DNA of 64,000 nt. It comes from Sphingomonas sp. DG1-23 (lineage in GTDB: Bacteria > Pseudomonadota > Alphaproteobacteria > Sphingomonadales > Sphingomonadaceae). The DNA lies in contig NZ_JAVAMA010000003.1 in the NCBI RefSeq assembly GCF_030730875.1, positions 1 to 64,000 on the forward strand. The letters are read 5' to 3'. Under the pieces are notes generated by a model. That model was not told where the DNA came from. It did not search any database and worked only from the letters and a program-made list of their open reading frames with translations. How positions within the stretch are numbered: position 1 is the stretch's first letter; each line of letters starts with the position of its first letter. The position numbers and the translations under genes were made by a program. Of this stretch, positions 1 through 7,838 are shown in pieces.

Positions 1-77
<77 letters not shown>

Positions 78-142
78 TGCCCCTCGACAGACGATCGTCG
101 CGATTGACTTCGGCGGCTCCGAAGCCTTCAATGCCATGCAAC

Positions 143-148
143 TATAAT
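143..148 (+). promoter_or_regulatory. -10-like TATAAT box upstream of the 181 gene
   Basis: A perfect TATAAT lies 33 bases upstream of the likely ATG at 181. No good -35 hexamer sits 16-18 bases upstream, so this is a candidate only. Confidence 0.3.
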
Positions 149-180
149 GGTCGCGACTGCGTGCATCTGGGGAGATGGCG

Positions 181-1134
181 ATGCGGCGCCCTGTGCTTTT
201 GTTGCTTCCGGTTCTGTTCGTCTGCAGTCATTGCTCGGCGCCGGAACCGGGCCCGGCACCGAATCCGAGTACCGACAGCGCGATGATGGGCCCGGACGAG
301 CCGGTGCCCGTTCCGCAGCCTGCGCCGTCCACCGAGGCCGGCGACCCACCGGAAATCCCGGTCGAGAATCATTCCCCGCCGCTTGCCTCGGCGGGGCCGC
401 AGGCCGGCGGAGCAGCCGGGATGCCGCCTCGCACCGCAGCGCGCGAGGCGGAAGGCGGATTGGTGCCCTGCGACGCGGTGGACGATGATGTCCCGGCGGC
501 CGATTGTCGCGAATATACCCGGCAGAAATCGCGGTTGCGCCCCGGCGTACTGGCGTTCGATCCGCCCGCGAAGATGACCGTTGATACCACCTATGATCTG
601 ACTCTCAGCATCGGCAAGGCTGCGGACGTCGAGGAAGTGCGCGCAGTGGTGCGCCGCGCGGGGCGTCGGCTCGAGGAGCGCGCGCTGCAGGTCGGCGCGT
701 TCATGACCGCGACGCTGACCGGAAATGCGTTCGAGATCGCGCTGCAGGGAACCGAAGGGCCGTCGCGCAGCCTCGGCGCCGACCGCCGCGACGTCTGGCA
801 ATGGCAGGTCAAGCCCCTGCGCGCCGGTTCCCAGCGCCTGCTGCTCACCGTTTCGGCCGACGCGATGGGGCCCGACGGCAAGCGCCGCCGCTTCTCGCTG
901 GCGAACCGCCCGGTGGACGTGCTCGTCGAGGTCTCGGCGTCGCAACGTCGCGAGGATCGCACCAAGGCGATCGAGGATTCGCTTGGGCGGGGCGCGCGGG
1001 TGATGGGCGCGCTGCAGAAATGGCTGATCGGGCTGGCGGCGCTGCTGGCGGCGGCGGGCGGCGCGTGGCTGGCGATGCGCAAGTTCGGCAAGCGGAAGGA
1101 CCCGACGGGCGACAAACCTTCCGCCAAACCTTAG
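181..1134 (+). CDS. Envelope protein of unknown function, C-terminally anchored
   Basis: A 317-residue protein I cannot assign. It starts with a hydrophobic export signal (about residues 4-18), followed by a Pro/Ala/Glu-rich low-complexity stretch to about residue 90. A folded domain with alternating beta-type segments follows (about 115-260), including the local pattern GVLAFDPPAKM and WQWQVKPLRAG. The C-terminal end is a transmembrane helix (about 278-300) and a Lys/Arg tail. The expected topology is a periplasmic domain held by a C-terminal inner-membrane anchor. ATG at 175 is also in frame, but GGAG at 171-174 abuts it and is well spaced for 181. Cysteines near the signal end do not form a proper lipobox. 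The last four bases overlap the convergent DoxX gene. Confidence 0.7.
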   Translation: MRRPVLLLLPVLFVCSHCSAPEPGPAPNPSTDSAMMGPDEPVPVPQPAPSTEAGDPPEIPVENHSPPLASAGPQAGGAAGMPPRTAAREAEGGLVPCDAVDDDVPAADCREYTRQKSRLRPGVLAFDPPAKMTVDTTYDLTLSIGKAADVEEVRAVVRRAGRRLEERALQVGAFMTATLTGNAFEIALQGTEGPSRSLGADRRDVWQWQVKPLRAGSQRLLLTVSADAMGPDGKRRRFSLANRPVDVLVEVSASQRREDRTKAIEDSLGRGARVMGALQKWLIGLAALLAAAGGAWLAMRKFGKRKDPTGDKPSAKP

Positions 1135-1559
1135 CGGCGCGATCCTCCGAACATCGCGTCGACTGCGTAGCGGCCGGCGCCGAGCGTCGCGAACAGCAAT
1201 CCGAACAGGATCAGGCTGGTCGCCGGAAAGGCGGCGCGGATGCCGAGCCTTGCATCGACCATCGCGATCGCCACGGCGAAGTGGATCGCGCAGAGCAGCC
1301 CCGTCCAGCGCGTGGCGAGCCCCAGCACGAAGCTGACTCCGCAGGCGAACTGTGCCCAGACCGAGACCGGAGCGAGCCAGCGCGGCTCGGGAAAGCCGTG
1401 CGCGCCGAGGAAGCGGGCGAATTCCGCCATCCGTGCCGCGCTCTGGATATTGTCCCAGGCGCCCCAGATCAGAAAGGCGCCGACAACCAGGCGGGCCAGC
1501 AGGAGTGCGGCATCCGAATAGCCCGCGAGCCCCACGGTACGATTGCGCCTGAAAGCCAT
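1131..1559 (-). CDS. DoxX family membrane protein
   Basis: A 142-residue integral membrane protein with four hydrophobic segments. The DoxX-like opening LLLARLVVGAFLIWGAWDNI is followed by a short loop ending FLGAHGFPEP, then helices containing FACGVSFVLGLATRW. DoxX proteins are small quinone/redox-associated or unknown-function membrane proteins; nothing here defines a substrate. It stands alone on the reverse strand, convergent with the preceding gene and 57 bases downstream of the DUF2842 gene. Confidence 0.8.
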   Translation of the reverse strand: MAFRRNRTVGLAGYSDAALLLARLVVGAFLIWGAWDNIQSAARMAEFARFLGAHGFPEPRWLAPVSVWAQFACGVSFVLGLATRWTGLLCAIHFAVAIAMVDARLGIRAAFPATSLILFGLLFATLGAGRYAVDAMFGGSRR

Positions 1560-1616
1560 GTTTCCTCCGCTAGTGCCGGGCCTCCGCTAGCGCGCTTTCG
1601 CGACGCTTGCGACTGC

Positions 1617-1835
1617 TCAATTGCGCGGAAGGCGCCAGTTTCCGGTCTCCATCCAGCGCAGCAGCGGCTTGAGCGGCGCGATCCAGACCACGCCGAGCAC
1701 GACATAGATCGCCAGCTGGACGAGGATCGGCAATGCGCCGATCTGGGCCGAGAAGCTGGCGACCAGCACCACCCAGACGAGGATGAGCAGGAGGATCGCC
1801 AAGGTGCCCGCGGGCTTGCGCCAGCTGGCCTTCAC
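1617..1835 (-). CDS. DUF2842 family small membrane protein
   Basis: A 72-residue protein with two transmembrane helices (about residues 9-28 and 34-53), ending WMETGNWRLPRN. The layout and the KPLLRWMET region fit the alphaproteobacterial DUF2842 family of unknown function. The frame is open further upstream, but that stretch is antisense-like within the 5-FCL gene. I chose GTG at 1835 because it forms a GTGA overlap with the 5-FCL stop, a typical translational-coupling junction. Confidence 0.75.
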   Translation of the reverse strand: MKASWRKPAGTLAILLLILVWVVLVASFSAQIGALPILVQLAIYVVLGVVWIAPLKPLLRWMETGNWRLPRN

Positions 1836-2386
1836 TTCTCCGCGTGCCACAACATGCCCTCCTCGGTGATGATCGCCTGCAGCGGCACGTCCCAGATGTC
1901 GGCGGGAATGGCGGGAACCTCCTGCACCGACCAGGCGATCCCGACCCGCCATGCATTCTCATAGCGCGCGAATGCCCGGTCATAATGGCCCGCGCCCTGG
2001 CCGAGGCGATTGAGCCGGCGGTCGAAGCCGACCAGCGGCGTGAGGATGATGTCGGGAGCGACTTCCGGGCTCGTCGGATCCGGCTGGTGAAGACTGAACG
2101 GACCCGCGACCAGCGGTTCGCCGAGCTGCCAGGCGAGGAAGCGAATCGGCGAGGCGCGATCGACTACGAAAGGCAAAGCGAGGGTGCAGCCTGCGGTCGC
2201 CGCGGCGGCGGCGAGCTGGGTCGGGTCGGCCTCGCTGCCCACCGGGCAATAGGTTGCGATGGTGAGGCCGGGCCGGAGTCGCTCGACGAAGGCCTCGGGC
2301 GCGAGGATCGCGGTCGACGATTGCGCCGCGAAGCGGTCGCGGTCGGCGCGGAGCTTGGCGCGCAGCGCGGGCTTGTCGAGCATCAT
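1832..2386 (-). CDS. 5-formyltetrahydrofolate cyclo-ligase
   Basis: This enzyme converts 5-formyl-THF to 5,10-methenyl-THF using ATP. The protein of about 184 residues has the N-terminal Lys/Arg-rich helix (KPALRAKLRADRDRF), the central TPLVGFDRRLNRLGQGAGHY signature that binds ATP and folate, and a C-terminal VPAIPADIWDVPLQAIITEE motif. A longer start at 2416 is in frame, but it would overlap the terminal stem of the 6S-like RNA, so the ATG at 2386 (or 2383) is preferred. No strong Shine-Dalgarno is visible for either. The order zapA, 6S RNA, 5-FCL gene is a conserved proteobacterial arrangement. Confidence 0.9.
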   Translation of the reverse strand: MMLDKPALRAKLRADRDRFAAQSSTAILAPEAFVERLRPGLTIATYCPVGSEADPTQLAAAAATAGCTLALPFVVDRASPIRFLAWQLGEPLVAGPFSLHQPDPTSPEVAPDIILTPLVGFDRRLNRLGQGAGHYDRAFARYENAWRVGIAWSVQEVPAIPADIWDVPLQAIITEEGMLWHAEK

Positions 2387-2402
2387 CGGGGAAGAATGCG
2401 GT

Positions 2403-2559
2403 GGCGGGACCGCCATGGCCGTTTGCCAGAATATCCTCTGACGCGCGTTACGTCAGGTGGGAACCATGTGCGACAGACCTGGATCTGCACAGGGACAGCT
2501 CCCATGGATGATGAATAGCCTCAGGGATATGCCAAGGCTCGTACCGGGCAGTTCCCGCC
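2403..2559 (-). ncRNA. ssrS: 6S RNA (candidate)
   Basis: The non-coding interval between zapA and the 5-FCL gene is where 6S RNA is found in many proteobacteria. Read on the reverse strand it forms a long interrupted rod. The terminal stem pairs 2553-2559 with 2403-2409 (GGCGGGA/TCCCGCC). A second stem pairs ATATCCCTGA (just after 2530) with TCAGAGGATAT (near 2440). An internal hairpin contains CAGAT and GTCTG arms. Length (about 157 nt), position and rod shape fit 6S RNA, which binds RNA polymerase holoenzyme. The ends are estimates from pairing. Confidence 0.6.
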
Positions 2560-2604
2560 GCGGATGCATGTAGGATGGCGAGCGGCGCGGCGCAACCGGG
2601 GATC

Positions 2605-2755
2605 CCGAAATCCCTCTCCCCCTGTGGGAAAGGCAGGGAGCCGATGAAATCGGCGGAAGGGTGAGGGGGCGTGTGACTTGACCAACATCCCCTTATCCTT
2701 CCCCCTCGCTAATGCGAGCGGGCCCCTTCCTTCTCCCACAAGGGGAGAAGGAGGC
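2605..2755. repeat. Palindromic REP-like block (CCCTCCCC family)
   Basis: Several hairpins lie back to back downstream of zapA: CCGAT-GAA-ATCGG at 2641-2653, CTCGC-TAAT-GCGAG near 2704-2718, and a perfect 9-bp stem CCTTCTCCC/GGGAGAAGG at 2729-2737 and 2743-2751. C-rich and G-rich tracts like these recur at several gene junctions in the window. No protein is supported here. Confidence 0.7.
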
Positions 2756-2761
2756 TACGTC

Positions 2762-3064
2762 TCAAGCCTCCGCCGCGTCTTCCTCGAGCGCCGCCGCCAC
2801 GGCCTCGAGCCGGTCGGCGATGCGTTCGAGCAGCACCGGCGACACGCCCGCGGGCGGATTGCGCTGCACTTCGTCGACCATGTCGGCGAGGATCAGCGAG
2901 AGATAGACCAAAGTGCGCTCGGCGTTGAGCCCGCCCGAGGCGCGATGCGCGGTCTCCGCATGCTTCTGCAGAATCGATTCGAGGTGGCGCAGATGCGGCT
3001 CGTCGCCGTCGCGCGCAGCGACCGAATAGCTGCGACCGGCGATGCTGATGTCGATCTCGGCCAT
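2762..3064 (-). CDS. zapA: Cell division protein ZapA
   Basis: A 100-residue protein matching ZapA, which crosslinks FtsZ filaments at the division ring. It has the N-terminal beta-strand region (IDISIAGRSYSVAARDGDEP), the HLRHLESIL helix typical of ZapA, and a long C-terminal helix (about 48-98) that forms the tetramer coiled coil. The ATG at 3064-3062 overlaps the upstream gene stop as TGATG, so the two are translationally coupled. It is followed by the 6S RNA and 5-FCL genes. Confidence 0.9.
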   Translation of the reverse strand: MAEIDISIAGRSYSVAARDGDEPHLRHLESILQKHAETAHRASGGLNAERTLVYLSLILADMVDEVQRNPPAGVSPVLLERIADRLEAVAAALEEDAAEA

Positions 3065-3252
3065 CAATCGGCCTCGACGCTCTGGCTCTCGCGCGCGATC
3101 AGCACGTCGAGCGAGGCCACCGCTTCCTCGATCCGGGCGCGCAACTTGCTGTGGCGGCGCGCGAGCCGCGCCGTCGCATAAGCGCGCGCCGCTGCTGCGG
3201 TCTCGATCCGCGCGAGTGCCTGTTCGATACGATCTTCCGGGCTTGGGGCCAT
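3064..3252 (-). CDS. Small coiled-coil protein encoded upstream of zapA (ZauP-like)
   Basis: A 62-residue, almost wholly helical protein rich in Ala, Arg and Glu with heptad-like spacing (RIEQALARIE, KLRARIEEAVASL). It has no signal peptide or membrane segment. Its stop overlaps the zapA start. In Caulobacter a coiled-coil protein encoded directly upstream of zapA (ZauP) works with ZapA to focus the Z-ring; position and helical character make this the best candidate for the same role, but the sequence is too short and simple to prove it. The start MAPSPEDRIE was chosen because sequence upstream of it is compositionally unlike a protein. Confidence 0.6.
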   Translation of the reverse strand: MAPSPEDRIEQALARIETAAAARAYATARLARRHSKLRARIEEAVASLDVLIARESQSVEAD

Positions 3253-3419
3253 GATTGCGTGGATTAGGCAGCGCGGGCCGGCGCGGCAAGAGTCGATGCG
3301 GCTAACCGTCCGTCGTTTTTGCGTGGCGAACGAACGGCTTCGCAAAACCGGCCGGCGCGGCGGTTGACGCGCGGGCGGCTGCGTCCCAAAGGCGTCCGCG
3401 ACCAGCATGGGGAGTCCCG
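3253..3419. promoter_or_regulatory. Divergent intergenic region, zapA operon / tkt
   Basis: This 167-base gap must hold the promoters of both the zapA pair and the tkt-gap genes. It contains an inverted repeat TTTTGCG (3317-3323) / CGCAAAA (3341-3347) that could be an operator or a hairpin. I cannot pick confident -35/-10 boxes. Confidence 0.35.
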
Positions 3420-5387
3420 GTGACCGTTTCCTTCAGCGATTGCGCCAATGCGATCCGCGCCCTTTCGATGGACGCCGTCGAGGCCGCCAATTCGGGCCAT
3501 CCCGGCATGCCGATGGGCATGGCCGACGTCGCGACGGTGCTGTTCCAGCGCTATCTGAAATTCGATCCCGCCGCCCCCAAATGGGTCGATCGCGACCGCT
3601 TCGTGCTGTCGGCCGGCCATGGCTCGATGCTGATCTATTCGCTGCTCCATCTGACCGGCTATGCCCGCCCGACGCTCGACGACATCCGGCGCTTCCGCCA
3701 GGTCGGCAGCCCCTGCGCGGGGCATCCCGAGAATTTCGAGCTAGCCGGCGTCGAGGCGACCACCGGTCCGCTCGGCCAGGGGCTGGCGATGGCGGTCGGC
3801 ATGGCGATCGCCGAGCGGCACCTCAACGGCGTGTTCGGCGACGATCTGGTCGATCACCGCACCTGGGTGATCGCCGGCGACGGCTGCCTGATGGAAGGCA
3901 TCAACCACGAGGCGATCGGGCTCGCCGGGCATCTCAAGCTCGACCGGCTGATCGTGCTGTGGGACGACAACAAGATCACCATCGACGGTTCGGTGTCCTT
4001 GTCGTCGAGCGAGGACATCCCGGCGCGCTACGCAGCCACCGGCTGGCATGTCGTCGAGTGCGACGGCCATGACGAGTTCGATATCGTCTCTGCGATCGAG
4101 GAAGCGATTTCGGACGACCGGCCGTCGTTGATCCGCTGCCGCACGATCATCGGCAAGGGGGCGCCCAACAAGCAGGGCACCTCCAAGGTGCACGGCGCCG
4201 CGCTCGGCAAGGACGAAGTCGCCGCCGCGCGCGAGACGCTCGGCTGGCACCACCCGGCGTTCGAGATCCCCGGCGACATCCGCGAGGCATGGCTCGCCGC
4301 CGGCAAGCGCGGCGCGAAGCCGCACGCCGAATGGCAGGCACGGCTCGACGCGCATCCCGACCGGCTCGGCTGGAACCGGCGCGGCGAGGTGCCGGCCGAT
4401 CTGCTCAAGCCCTATGTCGAGCAATTGCTCGCCAATCCGCAAAAGGTAGCGACGCGGAAGGCGTCCGAGATGGCGCTCGAGGAAATCAACACCTTGCTGC
4501 CCGAGACGATCGGCGGCTCGGCCGATCTCACCGGCTCGAACAACACGCTGACCAAACAGCTCGTCGCGCTCACCGCCGGCACCTATGAGGGGCGCTACCT
4601 CTATTACGGCATCCGCGAGTTCGGCATGGCCGCGGCGATGAACGGCATGGCGCTGCACGGCGGGGTGATCCCCTATGGCGGCACCTTCCTCGTCTTCTCG
4701 GACTATGCCCGCGGCGCGATCCGTCTCTCGGCGCTCCAGCAGGCGCGAGTCGTCTATGTGATGACGCACGATTCGATCGGGCTCGGTGAGGACGGCCCGA
4801 CCCATCAGCCGATCGAGCATCTGATGAGCCTGCGGATGATCCCCAATCTCCACGTCTATCGCCCGTGCGACACGGTCGAGACCGCGGAGTGTTGGGAGCT
4901 CGCGCTCAGCCGGAGCGACGGCCCGGCATTGCTCGCGCTCAGCCGCCAGAATTTGCCGCAATTGCGCACCGAAGCTGCCGAGAATCGCTGCGCGCGCGGC
5001 GGCTATGCGCTGTTCGAAGCCGAGGCGCCGCGCAAGGTGGTGCTGATCGCCACCGGATCGGAAGTCGAGGTTGCGGTGTCGGTCCGCGCGGCGCTGGAAG
5101 CGCAGGGCATCGGCGCCGACGTCGTGTCGATGCCGAGCTTCGAGCATTTCGAGACGCAGGATGCGCAGTACAAGCGCGACATCCTGCCGCACGACGCGCT
5201 CAAGGTGTCGATCGAGGCCGGCGCGACCTTCGGCTGGGAGCGCTACACCGGCAGCGACGGGCTTCGTTTCGGGGTCGATGTATTCGGCGCCTCGGGTCCC
5301 TATCTGGGGCTCTACGAGCATTATGGGCTCACCGCAGGGAACATCGTCCCGCGGATCATCGCCAGGTTGAACGGAGAACAGGCATGA
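3420..5387 (+). CDS. tkt: Transketolase
   Basis: This thiamine-diphosphate enzyme transfers two-carbon units in the pentose phosphate pathway. At 655 residues it is normal length. The N-terminal domain has [12 protein letters not shown], the [17 protein letters not shown] motif and the TPP/metal motif [13 protein letters not shown] continuing to [10 protein letters not shown]. The middle domain has [26 protein letters not shown] and the catalytic glutamate region [15 protein letters not shown]. The C-terminal domain follows. Translation starts at GTG 3420, nine bases after GGGGAG at 3409-3414. The stop overlaps the gap start (ATGA), so the two genes form an operon. Confidence 0.97.
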   Translation: MTVSFSDCANAIRALSMDAVEAANSGHPGMPMGMADVATVLFQRYLKFDPAAPKWVDRDRFVLSAGHGSMLIYSLLHLTGYARPTLDDIRRFRQVGSPCAGHPENFELAGVEATTGPLGQGLAMAVGMAIAERHLNGVFGDDLVDHRTWVIAGDGCLMEGINHEAIGLAGHLKLDRLIVLWDDNKITIDGSVSLSSSEDIPARYAATGWHVVECDGHDEFDIVSAIEEAISDDRPSLIRCRTIIGKGAPNKQGTSKVHGAALGKDEVAAARETLGWHHPAFEIPGDIREAWLAAGKRGAKPHAEWQARLDAHPDRLGWNRRGEVPADLLKPYVEQLLANPQKVATRKASEMALEEINTLLPETIGGSADLTGSNNTLTKQLVALTAGTYEGRYLYYGIREFGMAAAMNGMALHGGVIPYGGTFLVFSDYARGAIRLSALQQARVVYVMTHDSIGLGEDGPTHQPIEHLMSLRMIPNLHVYRPCDTVETAECWELALSRSDGPALLALSRQNLPQLRTEAAENRCARGGYALFEAEAPRKVVLIATGSEVEVAVSVRAALEAQGIGADVVSMPSFEHFETQDAQYKRDILPHDALKVSIEAGATFGWERYTGSDGLRFGVDVFGASGPYLGLYEHYGLTAGNIVPRIIARLNGEQA

Positions 5388-6391
5388 CGAAGGTTGCGAT
5401 CAACGGTTTTGGGCGCATCGGACGGCTGGTCGCGCGCGCGATCCTCGAGCGTCCCGACAGCGGGCTCGAGCTGGTGACGATCAACGACCTCGCCGACGCC
5501 AAGTCCAATGCCTGGCTGTTCAGCCGCGACAGCGTCCACGGCAAATATCCGGGCACCGTCTCCGCCGACGGCAACGACCTCGTCATCGACGGCAAGCGCA
5601 TCAAGGTCACCGCGGAGAAGGACCCTGCCAACCTGCCGCACGCCGCGAATGGCGTCGAGCTGGTGCTCGAATGCACCGGCTTCTTCACCGATCGCGCGTC
5701 CGCCCAGAAGCACATCGACGCCGGCGCCAGAAAGGTGCTGATCTCGGCCCCCGGCAAGAATGTCGACCTCACCGTCGTGTTCGGCGTCAACCATGACAAG
5801 CTCGAGGCAGCCCACACGATCGTCTCGAACGCATCGTGCACCACCAACTGCCTCGCGCCGGTCGCCAAGGTGCTCAACGACAGCGTCGGCATCGAGCGCG
5901 GCCTGATGACCACCGTCCACGCCTACACCAACGACCAGAAGATCCTCGACCAGATCCACCCGGACCTGCGTCGTGCCCGCGCCGCGGCGATGAACATCAT
6001 CCCGACCACCACCGGCGCCGCCCGCGCGGTCGGCGAAGTGCTCCCCGAGCTCAAGGGCAAGCTCGACGGCTCGGCAATCCGCGTCCCCGTGCCGGACGGC
6101 AGCCTCGTCGACCTGACCTTCACGCCCAAGCGCGACACCAGCCGCGACGAGATCAATTCGATCCTCAAGGCGGCGTCGGAGAACGGCCCGCTCAAGGGCG
6201 TGCTGGTCTATTCGGACGAGCCGCTCGTCTCGATCGACATCGTCCACACGCCGGCTTCGTCGACCGTAGACAGCCTCGAGACCGCGGTCATCGACGGCAA
6301 ATTGGTCCGCGTGGTCAGCTGGTACGACAATGAATGGGGCTTCTCGAACCGCATGGTCGACACCGCGACCGCGATGGCGAAGCTGGGTTAA
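5384..6391 (+). CDS. gap: Glyceraldehyde-3-phosphate dehydrogenase
   Basis: This enzyme oxidises glyceraldehyde-3-phosphate with NAD(P) and phosphate. It has 335 residues, with the N-terminal Rossmann motif [13 protein letters not shown] and the active-site [12 protein letters not shown] with the nucleophile near Cys152. The substrate-binding region [20 protein letters not shown] and the C-terminal [14 protein letters not shown] are present. The start codon overlaps the tkt stop as ATGA. The gene lies directly upstream of pgk, as in many alphaproteobacteria, but a palindromic repeat separates them. Confidence 0.97.
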   Translation: MTKVAINGFGRIGRLVARAILERPDSGLELVTINDLADAKSNAWLFSRDSVHGKYPGTVSADGNDLVIDGKRIKVTAEKDPANLPHAANGVELVLECTGFFTDRASAQKHIDAGARKVLISAPGKNVDLTVVFGVNHDKLEAAHTIVSNASCTTNCLAPVAKVLNDSVGIERGLMTTVHAYTNDQKILDQIHPDLRRARAAAMNIIPTTTGAARAVGEVLPELKGKLDGSAIRVPVPDGSLVDLTFTPKRDTSRDEINSILKAASENGPLKGVLVYSDEPLVSIDIVHTPASSTVDSLETAVIDGKLVRVVSWYDNEWGFSNRMVDTATAMAKLG

Positions 6392-6395
6392 GCTG

Positions 6396-6496
6396 TTCCC
6401 CTCCCGCTCGCGGGAGGGGCTAGGGGAGGGGAGTGCCTCGGCGACGCATTTGCGGCCAGGGCCCTCCCCAGACCCCTCCCGCAAGCGGGAGGGGAG
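6396..6496. repeat. Paired REP-like palindromes between gap and pgk
   Basis: Two perfect hairpins, CCCCTCCCG-CTCG-CGGGAGGGG (6398-6419) and a 10-bp stem CCCCTCCCGC-AA-GCGGGAGGGG at 6473-6494, flank a C/G-tract spacer. The second hairpin plus the following AGCGCAT is identical to 45511-45539, so this is a dispersed chromosomal repeat. Confidence 0.85.
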
Positions 6497-6519
6497 CGCA
6501 TACGGACAAGGGTCGACAT

Positions 6520-7710
6520 ATGCCGCGCAACTTCAAGACGCTCGACGACATGGGCGACGTCACCGGCAAGCGAGTGCTCGTCCGCGAGGACCTCAACGTG
6601 CCGATGGCCGATGGTCAGGTGACTGACGACACTCGGCTGCGCGCCGCGGTGTCGACGGTCGCCGACTTGGCCGACAAGGGCGCGAAGGTGATCGTCCTCG
6701 CCCATTTCGGCCGCCCCAAGGGCCAGCGTAACCCCGAAATGAGCCTCGCATTGGTCACCAGACCGTTCGAGGCGGTGCTTGGCCGCCCGGTCCGCTTCAT
6801 CGACGATCAGGACGCCGAGGGCGTGATCGCGACGATGGCCGACGGCGAGGTCGGCATCCTCGAAAATACCCGCTTCGATCCGGGCGAGGAGAAGAACGCC
6901 CCCGAGACCGTCGACCGGCTCGCCGCATTGGGCGATCTCTATGTCAACGACGCCTTTTCCGCCGCGCACCGCGCCCACGCCTCGACCGAGGGCCTGGCGC
7001 ACAGGCTTCCCGCCTTTGCCGGCCGCCAGATGGAGGCCGAGCTCGACGCGCTCGACAAGGCGCTCGGCAATCCCGAGCATCCGGTCGCCGCGGTGGTCGG
7101 CGGCGCCAAGGTCTCGACCAAGCTCGACGTGCTCAAGCATCTCGTCGCGCAGGTCGATCACCTGATCATCGGCGGCGGCATGGCCAACACCTTTCTCGCC
7201 GCGCGCGGCGTGAATGTCGGCAAGTCGCTGTGCGAGCACGACCTCACCGGCACCGCCGAGGCGATCCTCGACGCCGCCGACAAGGCCAATTGCACGGTGC
7301 ATCTGCCCTATGACGTGGTGGTGGCGAAGGAATTCCGCGCCAATCCACCGGTGCGCACGGTCAACGTCCACGAGGTCGCCGAAGACGAGATGATCCTCGA
7401 CGTCGGCCCCGCCGCGACCGAGGCGCTGGGCGACGTGCTCAAGAATTGCCGGACTTTGGTCTGGAACGGTCCGATGGGCGCGTTCGAGACCCCGCCGTTC
7501 GACGCCGCCACCGTCGCACTCGCCAGGACCGCCGCGGCGCTGACCAGGGAGGGATCTCTGGTCTCGGTAGCCGGGGGCGGGGACACCGTCGCCGCGCTCA
7601 ACCAGGCCGGCGTGGCGGACGATTTCACGTTCGTCTCGACCGCCGGCGGTGCCTTTCTCGAATGGATGGAAGGCAAGGAACTGCCCGGGGTCGCCGCGCT
7701 GGTGGGCTGA
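6520..7710 (+). CDS. pgk: Phosphoglycerate kinase
   Basis: This enzyme makes ATP from 1,3-bisphosphoglycerate. At 396 residues it is standard bacterial length. Visible motifs are [12 protein letters not shown], the substrate-binding LAHFGRPKG, the [13 protein letters not shown] segment, [14 protein letters not shown], the hinge region ending [10 protein letters not shown], and the C-terminal nucleotide-binding [13 protein letters not shown] near the end. The ATG at 6520 sits 8 bases after an AAGGG at 6508-6512. The gene lies immediately after the REP pair and continues the glycolytic cluster. Confidence 0.97.
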   Translation: MPRNFKTLDDMGDVTGKRVLVREDLNVPMADGQVTDDTRLRAAVSTVADLADKGAKVIVLAHFGRPKGQRNPEMSLALVTRPFEAVLGRPVRFIDDQDAEGVIATMADGEVGILENTRFDPGEEKNAPETVDRLAALGDLYVNDAFSAAHRAHASTEGLAHRLPAFAGRQMEAELDALDKALGNPEHPVAAVVGGAKVSTKLDVLKHLVAQVDHLIIGGGMANTFLAARGVNVGKSLCEHDLTGTAEAILDAADKANCTVHLPYDVVVAKEFRANPPVRTVNVHEVAEDEMILDVGPAATEALGDVLKNCRTLVWNGPMGAFETPPFDAATVALARTAAALTREGSLVSVAGGGDTVAALNQAGVADDFTFVSTAGGAFLEWMEGKELPGVAALVG

Positions 7711-7838
7711 GCGGCCTGGGTAACGTCCCGCTAACCAGTTGTTATCGCGGGCCGGACGCAGCCTGACGCTACGTCGGCCTATAATGATTCCGAGTATCTC
7801 GGACGCTTCCGTCGCGTCCGCAGTTTCGGAACCCTGTC

